The notes beneath the pieces were generated by a model, which was not told where the DNA came from, did not search any database, and was given only the letters and a program-made list of their open reading frames with translations. From assembly GCA_045654685.1 (NCBI GenBank), contig JAZONV010000050.1, positions 1-14,937 of the forward strand: DNA of 14,937 bases, given 5' to 3'. The stretch's first letter is position 1. The number at the start of each line of letters is the position of its first letter. Shown piece by piece: positions 7,248-12,909 of the stretch. The DNA is from RGIG1828 sp045654685 (GTDB lineage: Bacteria; Bacillota; Clostridia; UMGS1810). The position numbers and the translations under genes were made by a program.

Positions 7248-7976
7248 ATGAGAACACTAAATTTTGCAAAAAGGAATTTCATGGAAATTTCAAGAGACCC
7301 GTTGAGTTTGATTTTTGCTGTGATATTGCCTCTGTTTTTATTGTTTATATTCCAGCAATTTGATATTCCGAATTCAAGCTATGATTTAGAGAATTTCACT
7401 CCCGGAATTGTAGTTTTCGGGTTTTCATTTATAACACTATTTACAGCAATGCTCATAAGCAAGGACAGAACAACATCATTACTGATAAGACTGGGAATCA
7501 GCCCCATGAAACCCATGGAATATATATTGGGGTATATGTTATCAATTATTCCGATTATACTGATTCAAAACATATTATTCTTCATTTTAGCCCTTTGCCT
7601 TGGTCTGAATTTCAGTATAAACATAATATGGACAATACTTGCATCAATCATTGTGGCTGTTTTGTTCATTTCAATAGGAATAACCATAGGATGCATCTCT
7701 TCCGAAAAGGCATCATCCGGAATATCCAGTATTATAGTTCAGCTTGTGTGTTTCACTAGCGGAATGTATTTTCCGAGAGAAATTCTCGGAAATATTTTCG
7801 GGAAATTCTGTGAATATTTGCCTTTTGAATCTTGTCTGACAATATTAAAAGGAATAATGAACAATACCCTCGACTCAATTGAGGTGAGAAATGTGGCTGT
7901 GTTTGTTATTTATACCATTGTAATTTTTGCTATGTCTGTGATGATTTTCAAAAAGAAAATGGTAAGTGATAAATAG
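7248..7976 (+). CDS. ABC-2 type transporter permease
   Basis: This 242-aa integral membrane protein is the partner of the preceding ATPase. Six hydrophobic segments are visible at about 19-38, 51-71, 91-120, 124-151, 158-176 and 214-234, with a short coupling region (SKDRTTSLLIRLGISPMKPM, 71-90) between helices 2 and 3 as in ABC-2 permeases. A GTG start at 7236 is in frame, but the ATG at 7248 is preferred: it follows the AGGGGG site by 11 bases and comes one base after the ATPase stop. The operon probably exports a drug, peptide or lipid. No strong terminator is seen immediately downstream. Confidence 0.9.
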   Translation: MRTLNFAKRNFMEISRDPLSLIFAVILPLFLLFIFQQFDIPNSSYDLENFTPGIVVFGFSFITLFTAMLISKDRTTSLLIRLGISPMKPMEYILGYMLSIIPIILIQNILFFILALCLGLNFSINIIWTILASIIVAVLFISIGITIGCISSEKASSGISSIIVQLVCFTSGMYFPREILGNIFGKFCEYLPFESCLTILKGIMNNTLDSIEVRNVAVFVIYTIVIFAMSVMIFKKKMVSDK

Positions 7977-8060
7977 GACTTTTTAAAGTGTGTAAAATAA
8001 CCGGGAGCTTAAGACCTCTGAGCTTGGTTTAAATCATATTATGGGATTGACTCAAAAAAC

Positions 8061-8089
8061 TTGACAAACCGTTGGGTTGCTGATATAAT
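8061..8089 (+). promoter_or_regulatory. Consensus promoter of tRNA-Glu
   Basis: A perfect TTGACA (8061-8066), 17-nt spacer and TATAAT (8084-8089), preceded by TGA as an extended -10. It sits 17 nt before the mature tRNA 5' end, as expected for a highly expressed stable RNA. Confidence 0.93.
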
Positions 8090-8106
8090 ATTTCAAGTGG
8101 TGATGT

Positions 8107-8178
8107 GGCCCATTGGTCAAGCGGTCAAGACGGCGCCCTCTCAAGGCGCAATCACGAGTTCGATTCTCGTATGGGTCA
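8107..8178 (+). tRNA. tRNA-Glu, anticodon CTC
   Basis: The acceptor stem GGCCCAT/ATGGGTC, D-arm, anticodon stem GCGCC/GGCGC around loop CTCTCAA, and T-arm ACGAG/CTCGT with TTCGATT fold into a standard cloverleaf of 72 nt with discriminator A. The anticodon CTC reads GAG (Glu), and the body matches the Firmicutes tRNA-Glu pattern. CCA is not encoded. It stands alone with its own promoter and terminator rather than in a tRNA cluster. Confidence 0.95.
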
Positions 8179-8188
8179 TAACAAACAA

Positions 8189-8232
8189 AAAGGTTGCAGA
8201 GAAACAAATGTTGTCTGCAACCTTTATTTTTA
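8189..8232 (+). terminator. Terminator of the tRNA-Glu transcript
   Basis: A 12-bp perfect stem (8189-8200 with 8214-8225) with a 13-nt loop is followed by TTTATTTTT. It lies 10 nt after the tRNA and about 40 nt before the CYTH start codon. Confidence 0.88.
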
Positions 8233-8266
8233 GAAAAAGCAAAAATCATTTCAGGGGGAAATAATT

Positions 8267-8770
8267 ATGAGCGTTAAAAACGAGATTGAAAGAAAATGGC
8301 TTGTGGACAAAGAAAAAATACCCTTTGACTTTTCAAATGCTGAGCCTCTTGTTATGGAACAATCTTACATAAACTTCTCACCTACAATAAGACTCAGAAA
8401 CACAAATGACAAAAGTTATGTTCTCTGCGTCAAAAACAAAGGCGGCAAAAACGGTCTTTCAAGAGATGAATTTGAAACAGAAATATCAAAAGAAGATTAT
8501 GAAAAACTTCTTTTGAAAACAGAGGGCACAATTATCCGAAAGACAAGATATTGCATAGATACAAATGACGGTCTCACCATGGAATTTGACTTTTTTGAAG
8601 GTGAACTTTCGGGGCTTTGTTATATGGAAATAGAATTTGAAACAGAAGAAGATGCCGCAGGTTATCCAAATCCTCCATGGGCAATTAAAGATGTGACTAC
8701 AGATGTTCAATATAAAAACGCTATGCTTGCAAAACTCGGTATGCCATCTGATGCCGGAAAGATTGTATAA
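8267..8770 (+). CDS. CYTH-domain protein (triphosphate tunnel metalloenzyme family)
   Basis: The 167-aa protein opens with NEIERKWLV, the ExExK signature (Glu6, Glu8, Lys10) of the CYTH/triphosphate tunnel superfamily. Further charged beta-strands that would line the tunnel are IRLR (41-44), YVLCVKNKG (51-59), SRDEFETEIS (65-74), IRKTRY (90-95), MEFDFFEG (105-112) and MEIEFE (120-125). Members bind triphosphate groups with Mg2+ or Mn2+; many bacterial ones are tripolyphosphatases, others thiamine triphosphatase or adenylate cyclase. The short single-domain form favours an inorganic or organic triphosphatase. AGGGGG precedes the ATG. I see no promoter between the tRNA terminator and this gene, so it may rely on read-through from the tRNA promoter. 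Confidence 0.9.
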   Translation: MSVKNEIERKWLVDKEKIPFDFSNAEPLVMEQSYINFSPTIRLRNTNDKSYVLCVKNKGGKNGLSRDEFETEISKEDYEKLLLKTEGTIIRKTRYCIDTNDGLTMEFDFFEGELSGLCYMEIEFETEEDAAGYPNPPWAIKDVTTDVQYKNAMLAKLGMPSDAGKIV

Positions 8771-8810
8771 ACTTATCACTTAATAAAAGACGTATATACC
8801 TGATACTTTC

Positions 8811-8854
8811 ATCCGTCGAATCGAAGATGAGAAAGGTTCATACAATAAAAAAAG
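8811..8854 (+). repeat. Left copy of the 44-bp repeat bounding the island
   Basis: The 44 bases, starting ATCCGTCGAATCGAAGATGA and ending in an A7-G run, recur at 14705-14748 in the same orientation with one difference (A8840 versus G14734). Similarity fades for about 12 bases to the left. See the finding on island boundaries. Confidence 0.9.
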
Positions 8855-8923
8855 ACATCCAAATGACAGTCCTCAATAAAACAGTATAGGTATTGACGGT
8901 CTGTCAAAGGGTTGCAGAGAGTT

Positions 8924-8958
8924 AAGCATATCACATTTATAGTGTGGTGTGCTTTTTC
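8924..8958 (+). terminator. Terminator-like hairpin downstream of the CYTH gene
   Basis: AAGCATATCACA (8924-8935) can pair throughout, with two G-U pairs, to TGTGGTGTGCTT (8943-8954), with a 7-nt loop and a T-run (8953-8957). It is about 150 nt past the CYTH stop and could end that transcript. Confidence 0.6.
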
Positions 8959-9112
8959 TCATATATGGGGTAAAATGTCACACAATAGAGGTTAAAAACG
9001 CCTGTTTTATGGGCTTAAAATGGGCGAAAACAGACAAGGTAATAGTTTTATATTCAAAAGCGCAAAAGTGGGGTTCTATTGCGTGACGAAAATTGAAAAT
9101 CAACACTTTTTG

Positions 9113-9153
9113 AAAAAGGGGATTTAAGTCCGTTTTTCGACTTAAATCCCCTT
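9113..9153 (-). terminator. Terminator of the minus-strand lipoprotein operon
   Basis: A perfect 15-bp inverted repeat, AAGGGGATTTAAGTC (9116-9130) with its complement (9139-9153), has an 8-nt loop. Read on the minus strand it is followed by TTTTT (9117-9113), so it should terminate the operon ending at 9327. Confidence 0.8.
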
Positions 9154-9165
9154 AACTGACATACT

Positions 9166-9239
9166 GCGAAAAAGAACAGGTTTGTCAAGGGCGAGCGTAG
9201 CTCGTGCATTTACCCTTGACTTGCCTGTTTCTTTTTTGC
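9166..9239. repeat. Long nested inverted repeat
   Basis: Three stems nest in one 74-nt structure: an outer arm 9166-9180 with 9224-9239 (CAGG/CCTG plus A/T-rich pairing, one bulge), a middle stem GTCAAGGG/CCCTTGAC (9184-9191 with 9213-9220), and an inner CGAGC-GTA-GCTCG (9192-9204). The T-run on both ends allows a bidirectional terminator; a mobile-element end or small RNA is also possible. Confidence 0.65.
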
Positions 9240-9252
9240 TGTTTCTTAAAAT

Positions 9253-9330
9253 TTATTCTGTAATCAAAACTGTTCTTCCGTTTCCATTCCATTGCACATC
9301 AGCACCAAAGGCTTCTGCGATAACTCTTAC
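9253..9330 (-). pseudogene. Detached C-terminal end of a stalk domain
   Basis: Directly after the stop of the membrane protein gene, another reading frame encodes VRVIAEAFGADVQW followed by NGNGRTVLITE and a stop at 9255-9253. This is the second half of a copper-amine-oxidase-type stalk domain, like VPVRVISENFGAEVSW in the parvulin protein of this window. It has no start codon or ribosome-binding site. It is best explained as the severed end of the preceding gene, whose product stops at DYVPVNELKKDLR; see the finding. Confidence 0.7.
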
Positions 9331-9788
9331 CTTAAATCTTTTTTGAGTTCATTAACAGGCACATAATCTCCATTTCCGATTTTAGCCATTGAGCCATCAG
9401 AATTAAGTGTAACATCTCTTGTACCGAGAGAACGATATGCTCTTCCTCTTAAATCTTCCTCCAAAGCCTCACGTTCTGCTTTCTGTTGAGCCTCTCTTGC
9501 TTCACGCTCTGCTTGCTCACGCTTTGCAGATTGTTCAAGAGAATCAAATGCCATATCGTCTGTACTTCTACCGATATTCATCAATTCCTCTTTTCTCTTT
9601 TTTTCTTCTTCGTCACCTTTTGTTATAATAAAAATTGACATCCATCCGCAAAAAGGTATGTATGCTGCAATGGTAAAACTTATGTTCCACCACCAACGAA
9701 GAATTGGGCTGATTATTGGAATGTTAAGTCTTGCGACAATCGCTATCGCCACCCATATTATAACTGCAATAACTACTCCTGAATCCAT
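9327..9788 (-). CDS. Two-helix membrane protein with charged coiled-coil tail, probably truncated
   Basis: The 153-aa product has two hydrophobic helices (about 4-21 and 36-57), the second followed by the positively and negatively charged KGDEEEKKRKEEL, then a Glu/Arg/Ala-rich coiled-coil stretch (about 84-113, with REQAEREAREAQQKAEREAL) and a C-terminal part ending GNGDYVPVNELKKDLR. I recognise no named family. GAGGAG stands eight bases before the ATG. It is the last gene of the lipoprotein operon, 18 nt after the larger lipoprotein gene. The end seems to have once continued into a stalk domain that now lies out of frame at 9253-9330. A cell-envelope role is inferred from the membrane helices and neighbours only. 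Confidence 0.75.
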   Translation of the reverse strand: MDSGVVIAVIIWVAIAIVARLNIPIISPILRWWWNISFTIAAYIPFCGWMSIFIITKGDEEEKKRKEELMNIGRSTDDMAFDSLEQSAKREQAEREAREAQQKAEREALEEDLRGRAYRSLGTRDVTLNSDGSMAKIGNGDYVPVNELKKDLR

Positions 9789-9806
9789 TTTTTAATCTCC
9801 TCTCAT

Positions 9807-11000
9807 TTAATCATTTGACTTATAATTATAAATAACTTCTGAATTTATATCTTCAGTACCGGCGATGCTTTCCCATTCTTCTTTAGTGCCTGTAAATTTC
9901 ACAACAGCATTGCTTAGTATAGCATTTGATTCGATTACTTCAACTCCTTTAGCAATCACAATCTCTTTAATATCGGCATTATCAAAAGCATAACGCATTA
10001 TTAGCTTTACACTACCTGATATTTTTACAGTTTCAACTCCATCTATATTAGAAAAAGCGTGAACACCTACTGACTGAACACCATCCATTATGTAAATATG
10101 CTTTATTGGCAGTGCTTCTTCCTCTACTTCTACATGCCTTTTCCCATATTTCTTCCCAAATTTCTTTTGTGTTCCCCAAGGAGTATTATAATCTTCTCCG
10201 GGCCAAGAGTTCATATATCCATTGCCTTTTACCAACAATGTTCCGCTTTCTTCATAGAATTCCCAATTTACATCGTCAATTCTATAATCATCTTTGCACG
10301 CTCCTGATTTTGTTAGATTTCCTAAATCCCCTTCAGGCTCAAAACAAATCGCTTCTTCTGTTTTTTCATCAAATCCTGATTTTTCAAAATGTAAAAATTT
10401 ATCCATTAAATTCAAGCCACCATCTCGGTCAATATTATAAAATTCTTCACTTGTTCCCGAATAATACAAATGAAACATACGGCAGGATGAAAATGAATCT
10501 TTTCCGACTTCCGTTACACTTTTGGGCAAGGAAAGGTTCGTAAGACTTTTACATTCTTCAAAAGCATAATTACCAATACTTGCAACATTCTCAGGTATGG
10601 TTACATTGCTCAATCGGATATTTCCTCTAAATGCGTATGTATCAATTTTGTCTAAGCTTTCAGGTAAATAGATTTTTTCATTGTTTTCATAACCCGAAAA
10701 CGCACACGAAGAAATATTTGTGATTCCATTCTTAACCCATACACATTTAACATCTGCACAATATTTATACCACGGATAATCTGTTGTATCTTTCTCTAAC
10801 ATTTCACCTTCGCCGCTTAAAACAAGTGTGGCGGTATCTGCATAATACTCCCATTTTATATTATCACCATGTTCGCCGGAATCCGAAAGTTCTCCGAGTT
10901 CATAATCAGGTTTTATTGCTTTGCCACTCGAAGAACTACAAGCACTAAACATGCCAACACATAACATTAGCGTAAATATTAAACATATTGCTCTTTTCAT
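9807..11000 (-). CDS. BspA-like leucine-rich-repeat lipoprotein (larger, two-module)
   Basis: The 397-aa protein starts with a lipoprotein signal peptide ending in GMFSAC, with lipidated Cys21 and a Ser-rich linker. It contains LRR_5/BspA-type repeats (NISSCAF, KIDTYAF, SIGNYAFEECKSLTNLSLP, VGVHAFSNIDGVETVKISGS) used for extracellular binding. The domain WEYYADTATLVLSGEGEM (about 49-66) recurs as WEFYEESGTLLVKGNGYM near residue 245, so the protein is a duplication of [beta domain + LRR]; the second half has fewer repeats and ends in a KFTGTKEEWESI segment. The frame extends to 11024, but the ATG at 11000 has a GGGAGG site and begins the signal peptide. It follows the smaller paralogue by 13 nt. 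The ligand is unknown. Confidence 0.88.
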   Translation of the reverse strand: MKRAICLIFTLMLCVGMFSACSSSSGKAIKPDYELGELSDSGEHGDNIKWEYYADTATLVLSGEGEMLEKDTTDYPWYKYCADVKCVWVKNGITNISSCAFSGYENNEKIYLPESLDKIDTYAFRGNIRLSNVTIPENVASIGNYAFEECKSLTNLSLPKSVTEVGKDSFSSCRMFHLYYSGTSEEFYNIDRDGGLNLMDKFLHFEKSGFDEKTEEAICFEPEGDLGNLTKSGACKDDYRIDDVNWEFYEESGTLLVKGNGYMNSWPGEDYNTPWGTQKKFGKKYGKRHVEVEEEALPIKHIYIMDGVQSVGVHAFSNIDGVETVKISGSVKLIMRYAFDNADIKEIVIAKGVEVIESNAILSNAVVKFTGTKEEWESIAGTEDINSEVIYNYKSND

Positions 11001-11013
11001 AAGTTCCTCCCTT

Positions 11014-11835
11014 TTATCCACCAATTATTTCTACTTTTAAACCATTATCTTTTGCGTAATTCTCTGCCACACTTCCACTTGTTGTATAGATTGTTACATC
11101 GTTTTCACATCCTTTAAAAATATGTGATCCTATCTTCGTAACGGATGCAGGTATTGTAGTTTTATTTAACATATCACAATTTAAGAAAACTTGATTGTAA
11201 ATGGTATGAACACCATCAGGAATTACAATTTCTCTAAGACTGTCGCAATTCATAAATGCATAGTTTTCAATTGTTTTAACATTTGATGAAATAACAACCT
11301 GTTCTAACGATGTGCAAGACATAAATGTTTTTAAGGATATATTTGACACTCCATTTGGTATGATAATACTTTTTAATGAGGTACAGTATGCAAACGCCTC
11401 AGAATATATATTCACGATGCTTTCCGGCAATTCGACATCTTCAAGGTTGCTGCATCCGTAAAACGCATACTCGCTTAAAGTGGTAACGCCATCTTCAACA
11501 ATAACTTTTTTAATATTGTCTTTTTGCTCAAACCACGGAGTATCTATTGACGGTTTATCGTTGATAAAATCATATTCAAAACTTTTCATTTTTCCCGAAC
11601 CGCTGATTGTCAAAGTACCTTCTTTAGTTAAATTATATGTAAGACCTTCTCCGCATTCTCCTGAAGTTGGAGTAGCAATACTTGCCTCACTTATAATTTC
11701 TGCATCTTCGATTTCTTCGTTATTACTTGGCATACTCTCAGAACCAGTATTAGCGTTGTTTCCGCAAGCACTAAATGATATAACAGTTACAAATAATAAA
11801 AAAGCTAATGTAATATTTCTAAACCTTTCCTTCAT
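11014..11835 (-). CDS. BspA-like leucine-rich-repeat lipoprotein (smaller)
   Basis: The 273-aa product has a lipoprotein signal peptide with lipobox FSAC (Cys24), an acidic Ser/Asn/Glu-rich linker (25-55), a small beta domain (LTYNLTKEGTLTISGSGKM, then a PWF motif), and about six tandem BspA-type repeats of ~23 residues of the form YAFYGCSNLEDVELPESIVN. It ends in TTSGSVAENYAKDNGLKVEI, a common finish of such repeat arrays. It should sit on the outer face of the membrane. GGAGG precedes the ATG by seven bases. It is first in the three-gene minus-strand operon. Proteins of this family bind host or bacterial surface molecules in some species; nothing here shows which. Confidence 0.9.
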   Translation of the reverse strand: MKERFRNITLAFLLFVTVISFSACGNNANTGSESMPSNNEEIEDAEIISEASIATPTSGECGEGLTYNLTKEGTLTISGSGKMKSFEYDFINDKPSIDTPWFEQKDNIKKVIVEDGVTTLSEYAFYGCSNLEDVELPESIVNIYSEAFAYCTSLKSIIIPNGVSNISLKTFMSCTSLEQVVISSNVKTIENYAFMNCDSLREIVIPDGVHTIYNQVFLNCDMLNKTTIPASVTKIGSHIFKGCENDVTIYTTSGSVAENYAKDNGLKVEIIGG

Positions 11836-11887
11836 TTTTTAACCTCCGATTTAAAGTTTTGTAATACACACTTTCCAATTTGCAGTA

Positions 11888-11907
11888 CAAAAATTAAAAC
11901 CTCCTTC
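11888..11907 (-). promoter_or_regulatory. Strong ribosome-binding site without an ATG
   Basis: On the minus strand GAAGGAGG (11907-11900) is followed nine bases later by TTG (11890-11888), not ATG. A TTG start would give a 23-codon frame ending inside the next gene at about 11819. It may be a leader peptide, or the ribosome-binding site of a gene whose body was deleted. Confidence 0.45.
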
Positions 11908-11921
11908 GCAGCTTATTACAA

Positions 11922-12134
11922 ATAAAAAAGGTGCGTCTACAACAAGAGAACGCACCTGAAAAATGCAAACTCCTATTGTTGCCACACAATTCTCAACAAA
12001 ATCAGGATGCTCTCCTATATGCTAAGCGGAATTTGCATTTTTGCCTATTCAAACTTAGCATACGGAAAAAAGGGTATATTATCCCTATAAAAATAGAGAG
12101 TTATCCCCTAAATTTGTTGATTGAATTATGTGGC
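11922..12134 (-). promoter_or_regulatory. Attenuator-like leader RNA ending in a terminator
   Basis: Downstream of the promoter at 12141-12169 the minus-strand transcript can form three stems. Stem 1 is a 9-bp perfect match (12062-12054 with 12026-12018). Stem 2 has 15 pairs including one G-U (12042-12028 with 11973-11959), with its first arm inside the loop of stem 1. Stem 3 is AGGTGCGT/ACGCACCT (11957-11950 with 11936-11929) followed by six T's, a terminator. A 19-codon frame begins at the ATG at 12061 and overlaps stem 1, but has no clear ribosome-binding site. The layout suits transcription attenuation upstream of the lipoprotein operon. Confidence 0.65.
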
Positions 12135-12140
12135 TCTTAT

Positions 12141-12169
12141 ATTATAACACTATTTAAAAAGAATAACAA
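12141..12169 (-). promoter_or_regulatory. Promoter of the leader and lipoprotein operon
   Basis: On the minus strand: TTGTTA (12169-12164), a 17-nt spacer and a perfect TATAAT (12146-12141) with TGT before it (extended -10). Confidence 0.75.
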
Positions 12170-12170
12170 T

Positions 12171-12462
12171 ACATTTTATATAAAATCATCAAATTGCCAA
12201 TAAATCTTGTTTCACTTCTGCATATTTTTCTTTCTTTGATTGTGTCATAAATGAGGAAAAATATTTTTGCTTTTATGTGTGTAAAATTTCAATTTTAAAT
12301 GTTACCTATGTGAAAGAGAAAAATAATGAAACTTTTATTAAAAAGTTGCTATTTTGAATTTTAATTTATTACTTATATGAGAATAAAATTTTTTCTCACA
12401 AAGGTTGTATTTTTACAATGAAATTCGTTTATTAAGTGATAAAAAATTTTTTCAAAAAGGGC
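12171..12462. other. AT-rich intergenic stretch without a convincing gene
   Basis: The stretch is strongly A+T-rich with many homopolymer runs. A 19-codon minus-strand frame (12248-12189, starting MTQSKKEKYAEVKQDLL) looks protein-like but has no ribosome-binding site and ends just before the leader promoter; it could be the start of a truncated gene. Nothing else is supported. Confidence 0.5.
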
Positions 12463-12584
12463 TTGGGAAATTCCCAAAAACAAAAATGAAATTTTGTGAG
12501 TGTGGCTACACTCGCTATGCTTGCTGTTTTCTCAAAATAGCAAGTATTAAAAATTTCATTTTTCGCAAGTGAGTACCCACTTGC
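12463..12584 (+). repeat. Cluster of nested hairpins upstream of the recombinase operon
   Basis: Five inverted repeats crowd into 122 bases: TTGGGAA-A-TTCCCAA (12463-12477); a 14-bp perfect outer stem (12482-12495 with 12550-12563) enclosing GAGTGT-GGCT-ACACTC (12498-12513) and an 11-bp stem with a CTC loop and one G-U (12520-12530 with 12534-12544); then GCAAGTG/CACTTGC (12565-12571 with 12578-12584). The phrase GCTATGCTTGCT occurs twice (12514 and 12583). This could be a structured leader RNA or a recombination/transfer site. Confidence 0.75.
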
Positions 12585-12638
12585 TATGCTTGCTATTAAA
12601 AAGTTTTATCAAAAATCAACGGAAAGGATTGGATAGGA

Positions 12639-12833
12639 ATGGATAAGAAAAATTTACGAATTTCGGCATTAACTGTGTTAAATAATGAACTGCCTGATGT
12701 CAAAATATTTTTTGAGGATAAAGGCACACTTTACACCTTTAACGGAATATATGACGGCAGCAGAGCTGTGTCCTCAAAATTATTAAAACTTATGGAAAGT
12801 GACGAAAGCGATACGAAAGGGGCTGACAAATAA
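12639..12833 (+). CDS. Small protein accompanying the serine recombinase
   Basis: The 64-aa product (RISALTVLNNELPDVKIFFE near the N-terminus, then YTFNGIYDGSRAVSSKLLKL) has no named family that I can recall with certainty. Small proteins of this style sit directly upstream of TnpX-like serine recombinases in clostridial mobilizable elements. An AAAGGA site stands about 10 bases before the ATG. The gene ends 76 nt before the preferred recombinase start, or 4 nt before an alternative ATG at 12838, so co-transcription is likely. A role as a recombination accessory factor or regulator is only inferred from position. No helix-turn-helix or membrane segment is evident. Confidence 0.7.
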   Translation: MDKKNLRISALTVLNNELPDVKIFFEDKGTLYTFNGIYDGSRAVSSKLLKLMESDESDTKGADK

Positions 12834-12909
12834 TAAAATGAGCGATATAATGAATACAAGCAATCCTGTTTTGACAGACTGTCCGATTGAAAAGGAGGAA
12901 CTTAGAATT

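Larger units (their letters stand above)
8771..9252 (+). other. Non-coding stretch with repeat and hairpins
   Basis: No convincing gene in 480 bases. It holds the left copy of the 44-bp repeat (8811-8854), a plus-strand terminator-like hairpin (8924-8958), an AT-rich stretch with a CTGTTTT/AAAACAG inverted repeat (about 9010-9043), a minus-strand terminator (9113-9153) and a long nested hairpin (9166-9239). Short frames here lack ribosome-binding sites. The density of structure suggests mobile-element remains. Confidence 0.6.

Noticed and set aside
7977..8060. Terminator after the ABC permease
   Set aside because: AACC/GGTT and AGCT/AGCT can pair imperfectly around 8000-8030, but the stem is interrupted and no T-run follows.
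8107..8178. tRNA-Glu as the attachment site of the island
   Set aside because: No copy of the tRNA 3' end is seen elsewhere in the window and the recombinase is of the serine type, which rarely uses tRNA genes.
8052..8249. Minus-strand 65-codon frame over the tRNA
   Set aside because: It is antisense to tRNA-Glu; its ENRTRDCALRGRRLDRLTNG segment is the well-known artefact of translating tRNA genes.
11931..12203. Plus-strand 90-codon frame
   Set aside because: It lies antisense to the promoter and leader RNA, has no ribosome-binding site, and resembles no protein I know.
12463..12600. CRISPR-like short repeats
   Set aside because: GCTATGCTTGCT occurs only twice and spacing is not regular; the region is better described as nested inverted repeats.
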